A stretch of 12,881 nt of DNA from Rhodoferax sp. GTDB taxonomy: Bacteria > Pseudomonadota > Gammaproteobacteria > Burkholderiales > Burkholderiaceae_C. Below are positions 9,029 to 12,881 of the stretch, one piece after another. A program made the position numbers and the translations under genes. Under the pieces are notes generated by a model. The model was not told where the DNA came from. It ran no database searches and worked only from the letters and a program-made list of their open reading frames with translations. The stretch is taken from assembly GCA_020048255.1 (NCBI GenBank), contig JAIFMR010000075.1, positions 1 through 12,881 of the forward strand, given 5' to 3'. Positions within the stretch are counted from its first letter, which is position 1, and every line of letters starts with the position of its first letter.

Positions 9029-9085
9029 AAAATCGGCCTCTAGCCCATATCCATCATACGTGAATAGCTACTACAAAAATAGCAA
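9029..9085 (-). repeat. Short dispersed repeat (Comamonadaceae-type), intergenic copy
   Basis: Read on the minus strand this A/T-rich stretch runs TTTTTGTA, GTAGC (9071-9067), 5 bases, ACGTA (9061-9057), 6 bases, ATATGGGCTAGAGGCC, then a T-run. The order and spacing match the + strand copy at 10776-10828 (ATAGC, 5, GCGCA, 6, ACAAGGGCTACAGCC). I recall repeats of this form, with GGGCTAGAGGCC next to GTAGCTGCTTGCGC-like halves, as widespread in Comamonadaceae chromosomes; that is memory, not a search. The copy sits between the GTGCA dyads and the sigma-54 promoter and has no coding capacity. Confidence 0.6.
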
Positions 9086-9125
9086 ATGTCATGTTAACGA
9101 TGATTGAATTTGCTGCACCCCAATA

Positions 9126-9143
9126 TTGGCATAGTCATTGCTT
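9126..9143 (+). promoter_or_regulatory. Sigma-54 (-24/-12) promoter of the nrt operon
   Basis: TTGGCATAGTCATTGCTT has the invariant GG (9128-9129) and GC (9140-9141) separated by exactly 10 bases, and matches the sigma-54 consensus TGGCAC, five bases, TTGCT at all but one of the main positions (T for C in GGCAC). With the C of GC as -12, transcription would start near 9153. That is the foot of the first leader hairpin (9152-9173), so the RNA would begin directly with the regulatory structure. Sigma-54 promoters need an enhancer-binding activator; NtrC is the natural candidate for nitrate uptake. Confidence 0.72.
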
Positions 9144-9151
9144 ACCTGATG

Positions 9152-9173
9152 AAGAGACCACTGAGGGTCATTT
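9152..9173 (+). promoter_or_regulatory. ANTAR-target leader hairpin P1 (hexaloop ACTGAG)
   Basis: Stem GACC (9156-9159) pairs with GGTC (9166-9169) around the 6-base loop ACTGAG (9160-9165), with A at loop position 1 and G at position 4. Below an A-A mismatch, AAG (9152-9154) can pair with TTT (9171-9173). Paired hexaloops with A1 and G4 are the established recognition signature of ANTAR proteins such as EutV, NasR and NasT. The ANTAR gene nasT ends 240 bases upstream. Confidence 0.68.
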
Positions 9174-9208
9174 GGCAAAAGCCATCCAACGGCGGGTGGC
9201 GTTTGCCA
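9173..9208 (+). promoter_or_regulatory. ANTAR-target leader hairpin P2 (hexaloop AACGGC)
   Basis: GCCATCC (9181-9187) pairs with GGGTGGC (9194-9200, one T-G wobble) around the loop AACGGC (9188-9193), again with A1 and G4. Below a single A-G mismatch, TGGCAAA (9173-9179) pairs perfectly with TTTGCCA (9202-9208), giving 14 pairs in all. An alternative stem, GTGGC (9196-9200) with GCCAC (9205-9209), would break P2 and may be the ligand-free form. P2 ends 8 bases before the terminator stem, so it does not directly overlap it. This resembles the separated hairpin and terminator of the Klebsiella nasF leader more than the overlapping eut arrangement. Confidence 0.75.
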
Positions 9209-9216
9209 CACCGGAC

Positions 9217-9282
9217 AAAGGCGTCCCCACTTGCAGACACGGCATCCCTGATGCGTGTTGCAACGTGAGGACGCCTTTTTTT
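9217..9282 (+). terminator. Intrinsic terminator (attenuator) in the nrtA leader
   Basis: AAAGGCGTCC (9217-9226) pairs perfectly with GGACGCCTTT (9269-9278). The stem continues inward through CAC/GTG, TTGCA/TGCAA, ACAC/GTGT and GCATC/GATGC with single-base bulges, to a 3-base loop at 9247-9249. Seven T follow from 9276, then more T-rich sequence to about 9294. The terminator lies between the predicted sigma-54 start site and nrtA, and nasT ended 300 bases earlier, so it acts on the nrt leader. The preceding ANTAR hairpins make it the likely target of NasT antitermination. Confidence 0.87.
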
Positions 9283-9319
9283 GTTTGTTTTTTTGCCTCG
9301 CCTTTTGAAGGAATGAACC

Positions 9320-10564
9320 ATGACCGACTTTCTCAAACCCAGCCTGAGCCGCCGTGCTGTTTTGCAAACTGCTGCCGTGGGCGCCATGGGCATCAGCCCA
9401 GCCCTGCGCTCGGTGGTGTATGCCGCCGGTTCTGACGCACCGGAAAAAACCGAAGTCAAAATTGGCTTCATCCCGCTGACCGACTGCGCCAGCGTGGTGA
9501 TGGCCGCGGAACTCGGCCTGGACAAAAAATATGGCATCAAGATTGTTCCCACCAAGGAAGCCAGTTGGGCTGGCGTGCGCGACAAGTTGGTCACTGGCGA
9601 ACTGGACTTTGCCCATGTGTTGTACGGTCTGATTTACGGCGTGCATCTGGGCGTGAGCGGCCCCAAAAAAGACATGGCGGTGCTGATGACGCTCAACAAC
9701 AATGGTCAGGCCATCACCCTTTCCAAAAAGTTGGCCGACAAAGGTGCAGTCGACGGTGCCAGCCTGGCCAAGCTGATGGCGGCGGAAAAGCGTGAATACA
9801 CCTTTGCCCAGACCTTCCCCACTGGCACCCATGCCATGTGGCTGTATTACTGGATGGCGGCCAACGGCATCAACCCCATGAAAGATGCCAAGGTCATCAC
9901 GGTGCCGCCACCCCAAATGGTGGCCAACATGCGCGTGGGCAACATGGACGGCTACAGCGTGGGCGAACCCTGGAACCATCGCGCCATCATCGACGGTATT
10001 GGCATCACCGCCGCCACCAGCCAGGACATCTGGAAAGACCACCCCGAAAAAGTGCTGGGTACTACGGCAGATTTCGTCAAAAAATACCCCAACACGGCCC
10101 GCGCCGTCACCGCCGCTATTTTGGAAGCCGGCAAGTGGATTGACAGTGGCTTGCAAAACAAGAACAAGATGGCTGAGACGATTGCCGCGAAGAGCTACGT
10201 GAACACCAGCGTGGACGCCATCAACCAACGCATTTTGGGGCGTTACCAAAACGGCCTGGGCAAGACCTGGGACGATGCCAACCACATGAAGTTTTTCAAC
10301 GACGGTGCGGTCAACTTCCCCTACCTGTCGGACGGCATGTGGTTTTTGACGCAGCACAAGCGCTGGGGCTTGCTCAAAGATCACCCAGACTACCTGGCTG
10401 TGGCCAAGCAGATCAACCAAATCGACATTTACAAACAAGCCGCCACGGCCACCAAGACACCGGTCCCCAAAGACCTGATGCGCACCAGCAAACTGATGGA
10501 CGGTGTGGTCTGGGACGGCAAAGACCCCAAAAAATACGCCGACAGCTTCAAAGTCAAGGCCTGA
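9320..10564 (+). CDS. nrtA: Nitrate ABC transporter substrate-binding protein (Tat-exported)
   Basis: This 414-aa periplasmic nitrate-binding protein belongs to the NrtA/NasF/CmpA family. ATG 9320 has GAAGGA (9307-9312) 7 bases upstream. The N-terminus carries a twin-arginine signal, Ser10-Arg-Arg-Ala-Val-Leu-Gln16, then a hydrophobic stretch with likely cleavage near residue 36. This marks it as an exported transporter subunit and not the cytoplasmic sensor NasS. Family segments seen are KIGFIPLTDCASVVMAAELG, ASWAGVRDKLVTGELDFAH, VLMTLNNNGQAITLS and VGEPWNHRAI. The Trp and Gln in these segments correspond to nitrate-contacting positions known from cyanobacterial NrtA. It is first in the nrtA-nrtB-nrtD operon, behind the sigma-54 promoter and NasT-type attenuator. 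The related bicarbonate protein CmpA is the main alternative; the regulatory context favours nitrate. Confidence 0.92.
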   Translation: MTDFLKPSLSRRAVLQTAAVGAMGISPALRSVVYAAGSDAPEKTEVKIGFIPLTDCASVVMAAELGLDKKYGIKIVPTKEASWAGVRDKLVTGELDFAHVLYGLIYGVHLGVSGPKKDMAVLMTLNNNGQAITLSKKLADKGAVDGASLAKLMAAEKREYTFAQTFPTGTHAMWLYYWMAANGINPMKDAKVITVPPPQMVANMRVGNMDGYSVGEPWNHRAIIDGIGITAATSQDIWKDHPEKVLGTTADFVKKYPNTARAVTAAILEAGKWIDSGLQNKNKMAETIAAKSYVNTSVDAINQRILGRYQNGLGKTWDDANHMKFFNDGAVNFPYLSDGMWFLTQHKRWGLLKDHPDYLAVAKQINQIDIYKQAATATKTPVPKDLMRTSKLMDGVVWDGKDPKKYADSFKVKA

Positions 10565-10584
10565 CACCCACCCGCCGAGTTCAC

Positions 10585-10651
10585 GCAACGTAGCCGCGTT
10601 GCCACTTTTGAGGACAGCCCCACACCGGTCAAACCGGTGTACGGCGGCCCT
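10585..10651 (+). other. Two hairpins in the nrtA-nrtB gap, likely mRNA processing or stability elements
   Basis: The 134-base gap holds GCAACG (10585-10590) pairing with CGTTGC (10597-10602) around a 6-base loop, and a larger hairpin. In the larger one ACACCGGT (10622-10629) pairs perfectly with ACCGGTGT (10633-10640) around a 3-base loop. It extends outward through GCC/GGC and GAGG/CCTC (10610-10651) with symmetric internal loops. No T-run follows, so these are not intrinsic terminators. Such elements after a binding-protein gene often protect its mRNA so that more NrtA than permease is made; that role is inferred. The first loop (TAGCCG) lacks the ANTAR A1/G4 signature. Confidence 0.6.
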
Positions 10652-10698
10652 CGCGGTGAGCCCTGCGCGCTTCTTACTCATTTTGACAAGGAAACACC

Positions 10699-11631
10699 AT
10701 GGTCAGTGCCGTTTTTCATTCCCCGCTGGAAGCCTCTGGCTCCGAGTCAGCCGCATCCTCAGTTCCGAAAAATGCAATGAAAACTATAGCTGTTAGCGCA
10801 TCTATCACAAGGGCTACAGCCCCAAAAGATCCTCAGAAACCGGGATACGACTGGCGCGGTTTGGCGCTGGCCGTCTTACCCCCATTGCTGGGCATGTGCC
10901 TGCTGGTGGGTGTCTGGGCTCTGGTATCCATTGGTACGGCCAGCAGCATCCCGTCACCGGCCGAGACGTTCAAACAAGCAGTGGTCATTTTCAGCGACCC
11001 GTTCTACCGTAACGGCCCCAACGATCAGGGTGTGGGCTGGAACATTTTGATGAGCCTGGAGCGGGTAGCGGTGGGCTTTGGCCTGGCGGCGGCAGTCGGC
11101 ATTCCGGCTGGTTTTGCGATTGGCCGCTTTGAGTTTTTGAGCCGCATGTTTAACCCGTTGATCAGTCTGCTGCGCCCGGTGTCGCCGCTGGCCTGGTTGC
11201 CGATTGGCCTCTTGGTGTTCAAAGGGGCCAACCCGGCGGCCATCTGGACCATCTTCATTTGCTCGATCTGGCCCATGATCATCAACACCGCTGTGGGTGT
11301 GCAGCGGGTGCCGCAAGACTACATGAACGTGGCGCGGGTGCTGAATTTGTCTGAGTGGAAGATTGTCACCAAGATTTTGTTCCCCTCAGTGTTGCCCTAC
11401 ATGTTGACCGGGGTGCGCCTGGCAGTCGGCACCGCCTGGCTGGTGATTGTGGCGGCCGAGATGCTGACCGGTGGTGTGGGCATTGGTTTTTGGGTCTGGG
11501 ACGAATGGAACAACCTGAACGTCAAAAACATCATCATTGCGATTTTTGTGATTGGCATCGTCGGCTTGATTCTGGAATATGCCCTGATCAAGATTGCCAC
11601 CGCCTTCACGTTTGAAGAAGTGAAAAACTAA
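10699..11631 (+). CDS. nrtB: Nitrate ABC transporter permease
   Basis: This 310-aa inner-membrane permease of the NrtB/SsuC family forms the channel of the nitrate importer. ATG 10699 follows AAGGA (10688-10692) by 6 bases. The conserved part begins near residue 48 (YDWRGLALAVLPPLLG) and contains about six hydrophobic helices. The segment SLLRPVSPLAWLPIGLLVF is followed by the EAA-type loop that contacts the ATPase (around Met209: DYMNVARVLNLSEWKIV, then ILFPSVLP). AAEMLTGGVGIGFWVWDEWN and the C-terminus are typical for NrtB. The first ~47 residues are polar, not conserved in my reading, and partly encoded by a dispersed-repeat copy (10776-10828). An internal Met at residue 27 lies inside that region, but the ribosome-binding site supports the upstream start. 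Confidence 0.93.
   Translation: MVSAVFHSPLEASGSESAASSVPKNAMKTIAVSASITRATAPKDPQKPGYDWRGLALAVLPPLLGMCLLVGVWALVSIGTASSIPSPAETFKQAVVIFSDPFYRNGPNDQGVGWNILMSLERVAVGFGLAAAVGIPAGFAIGRFEFLSRMFNPLISLLRPVSPLAWLPIGLLVFKGANPAAIWTIFICSIWPMIINTAVGVQRVPQDYMNVARVLNLSEWKIVTKILFPSVLPYMLTGVRLAVGTAWLVIVAAEMLTGGVGIGFWVWDEWNNLNVKNIIIAIFVIGIVGLILEYALIKIATAFTFEEVKN
10776..10828 (+). repeat. Short dispersed repeat inside the 5' end of nrtB, read in frame
   Basis: ATAGC (10786-10790), 5 bases, GCGCA (10796-10800), 6 bases, ACAAGGGCTACAGCCCC follow the same plan as the inverted intergenic copy at 9029-9085. The stretch is more A/T-rich than the surrounding coding sequence. It encodes about Met-Lys-Thr-Ile-Ala-Val-Ser-Ala-Ser-Ile-Thr-Arg-Ala-Thr-Ala-Pro without a stop. 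It lies in the non-conserved N-terminal extension of NrtB, where an in-frame insertion would be tolerated. Confidence 0.6.
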
Positions 11632-11636
11632 CAACC

Positions 11637-11688
11637 TTGCGGGACAGACCAAGAATTTACACGCAGTGAAATTTTGCTCTGTCCCCAA
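11637..11688 (+). repeat. Inverted-repeat hairpin in the nrtB-nrtD gap, possibly REP-like
   Basis: GGGACAG (11641-11647) pairs with CTGTCCC (11679-11685). Outside a bulged C, TTG (11637-11639) pairs with CAA (11686-11688). Inside, AATTT pairs with AAATT around about 10 bases. No T-run follows, so it is not a simple terminator. The GGGACAGACC end resembles palindromes I associate with RAYT-linked REP elements, from memory only. It fills most of the 78-base gap within the operon. Confidence 0.5.
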
Positions 11689-11709
11689 CTGATCAAGAAA
11701 GACCCCGCC

Positions 11710-12546
11710 ATGCACGCCAACCAAACCACCAAGTTCATCGACATTGTCAATGTCGAGCAAACCTTCAAAACCAAAAAAGGCCCGTTTTGCGCCCTGCAGG
11801 GCATCAACCTGACCGTGGCCAAAGGCGAGTTTGTCGCGCTGATTGGCCACTCGGGTTGTGGCAAATCGACGCTACTGAACCTGATTGCCGGGCTGACCAC
11901 CCCCACGCAGGGCCACTTGCTGTGTGACAACCGCGAAATCGCCGGCCCCGGCCCGGACCGTGCCGTGGTGTTCCAAAACCACTCGCTACTGCCCTGGCTC
12001 ACCTGTTTTGAGAATGTCTACCTGGGTGTGGAGCGCGTTTTTGGTGCAGCCAACAAGTCCACCGGCGCACCTTCCGAAAACAAGGCACAACTTACCCAGC
12101 GCACCCACGCCGCCTTGGCGCTGGTTGGACTGACACCGGCAGCGCAAAAGCGCCCCGGCGAGATCTCGGGTGGCATGAAACAGCGTGTGGGCATTGCCCG
12201 CGCCCTGGCCATGGAGCCCAAAGTGTTGCTAATGGATGAGCCTTTTGGTGCGCTGGACGCGCTGACCCGTGCCAAGCTGCAAGACGAGTTGCTGGAAATC
12301 GTTGCCAAAACCCACGCCACGGTGGTGATGGTGACGCACGATGTGGACGAAGCCGTGCTGCTCTCCGACAAGATCGTGATGATGACCAACGGCCCGTCGG
12401 CGACGATTGGCGAGGTGCTCTCGGTCAAGCTGGACCGCCCACGCAATCGGGTGCAACTGGCTGAAGACCGCCACTATGTGCAGTACCGCAAGGCCGTGAT
12501 CGACTTCTTGTACACGCGGCAAAGCCATGTGGAAAAAGCCGCCTGA
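11710..12546 (+). CDS. nrtD: Nitrate ABC transporter ATP-binding protein
   Basis: This 278-aa cytoplasmic ATPase powers the nitrate importer. All nucleotide-binding motifs are present: Walker A Gly46-His-Ser-Gly-Cys-Gly-Lys-Ser-Thr54, Q-loop Gln89 (VVFQNHSLLPWLTC), signature Ile152-Ser-Gly-Gly-Met-Lys-Gln158, Walker B LLMDEP (Asp176-Glu177) and H-loop His210. The NHSLLPWLT segment is typical of the NrtC/NrtD/TauB group. It has a single ATPase domain and no fused binding-protein domain, so it corresponds to NrtD or Klebsiella NasD rather than cyanobacterial NrtC; some annotations would call it nrtC. ATG 11710 has a weak AAGAAAGA upstream; TTG 11674 would add 12 residues and run into the intergenic hairpin, so it is rejected. 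It probably works as a homodimer, as no second ATPase gene is seen. Confidence 0.93.
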   Translation: MHANQTTKFIDIVNVEQTFKTKKGPFCALQGINLTVAKGEFVALIGHSGCGKSTLLNLIAGLTTPTQGHLLCDNREIAGPGPDRAVVFQNHSLLPWLTCFENVYLGVERVFGAANKSTGAPSENKAQLTQRTHAALALVGLTPAAQKRPGEISGGMKQRVGIARALAMEPKVLLMDEPFGALDALTRAKLQDELLEIVAKTHATVVMVTHDVDEAVLLSDKIVMMTNGPSATIGEVLSVKLDRPRNRVQLAEDRHYVQYRKAVIDFLYTRQSHVEKAA

Positions 12547-12556
12547 AGCGGGATGA

Positions 12557-12881
12557 ATGAACCTGATGAGCAAAAAAACTTTCATCCGCACGATTGAATA
12601 TTGGGTGCCGAGTGCCGACGGCAGCTTGCTGGAATTTGGCGGTGGTTTGTTTGGCGATGCCAAACGCTTTGAAGCAGCCACCCGCCAGCTGTGTTTTGGC
12701 ATGGGCGAAGGCTTGCCGGGTCAAGCCTGGGAGTGCGGCCATCCGCTGATGCTCAAGAGCCTGGAAGGCCCTGGTTTTCACCGTGCTGCTGCCGCCAAAG
12801 TTGCGGGACTGACCTGTGCCATAGCGTTACCGGTGTTTGTCGGCGCCAAACTGAGCACCGTGGTGGTGCTGTTTTGTGGCG
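12557..12881 (+). CDS. GAF-domain protein linked to nitrate uptake, N-terminal part
   Basis: An open reading frame starts 10 bases after the nrtD stop and runs off the window, with 108 codons visible. ATG 12557 (Met-Asn-Leu-Met-Ser-Lys) and ATG 12566 (Met-Ser-Lys-Lys) are in the same frame and both possible; GAAGCG (12545-12550) fits the first slightly better. The visible region reads as a GAF sensor fold: RQLCFGMGEGLPGQAWECGHP, then HRAAAAKVAGLTCAIALPVFVG and STVVVLFCG. GAF domains bind small ligands or redox cofactors. The tight spacing suggests it belongs to the nrt operon. The ligand is unknown, and whether an output domain follows cannot be seen here. Confidence 0.8.
   Translation, partial: MNLMSKKTFIRTIEYWVPSADGSLLEFGGGLFGDAKRFEAATRQLCFGMGEGLPGQAWECGHPLMLKSLEGPGFHRAAAAKVAGLTCAIALPVFVGAKLSTVVVLFCG

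Noticed and set aside
9091..9435. Plus-strand open frame starting in the nrtA leader
   Set aside because: It runs through the hairpins and T-rich terminator, lacks a ribosome-binding site, and overlaps nrtA in another frame. A leader peptide is not needed to explain ANTAR control.
10585..10602. Third ANTAR-type hexaloop hairpin in the nrtA-nrtB gap
   Set aside because: The loop is six bases but reads TAGCCG, without A at position 1, and no terminator follows it.
9089..10681. Long minus-strand open frame (530 codons) opposite nrtA
   Set aside because: It mirrors the codon pattern of the clearly recognised nrtA gene, has no family resemblance, and crosses the terminator and promoter region.
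1..12881. CRISPR arrays, tRNA or rRNA genes, intact insertion sequences
   Set aside because: No regularly spaced identical repeats, no recognisable RNA-gene segments and no transposase gene were seen on either strand.

Overview
The window looks like chromosomal DNA of a betaproteobacterium, most likely Comamonadaceae (Rhodoferax/Polaromonas-like). The grounds are high-GC coding sequence, the protein families present, a nitrate-uptake operon paired with a NasT-type regulator and a GAF gene, and copies of a short diverged repeat (core GTAGC/ATAGC, then GCGCA-like, then AGGGCTA) that I recall from that family. All recognised genes are on the + strand.

Region 1 (1-4647) is a tripartite RND efflux operon. 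It holds the last codons of the periplasmic adaptor, an AcrB/HAE1-type inner-membrane pump (164-3269), and an outer-membrane lipoprotein channel whose start codon overlaps the pump stop. The pump gene is broken. Next to position 2965 about 53 bp are missing compared with the family, so the reading frame shifts and the conserved GLSAKNA segment is lost, including the Lys equivalent to AcrB K940.

Region 2 (4716-8231) is one large c-di-GMP enzyme with the order MHYT sensor, periplasmic Cache-like domain, PAS, GGDEF, EAL. Its catalytic motifs look intact.

Region 3 (8285-12881) is a nitrate-assimilation locus: nasT (ANTAR antiterminator), a 408-bp regulatory intergenic region, nrtA, nrtB, nrtD, and the start of a GAF-domain gene. 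The intergenic region carries an apparently complete two-layer switch. From left to right it has a cluster of GTGCA/TGCAC dyads (possible NtrC sites), a repeat copy, a sigma-54 promoter with GG and GC exactly 10 bp apart, two RNA hairpins whose 6-nt loops both have A at position 1 and G at position 4 (the ANTAR-target signature), and a long intrinsic terminator just before nrtA. The predicted transcript starts at the base of the first hairpin.

My reading is that nitrogen limitation would start transcription through sigma-54 and an activator, while nitrate would let NasT antiterminate, so the NrtABD nitrate importer is made only when both conditions hold. Large hairpins also sit in both gaps inside the nrt operon. 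No rRNA, tRNA, CRISPR or intact insertion sequence was seen.
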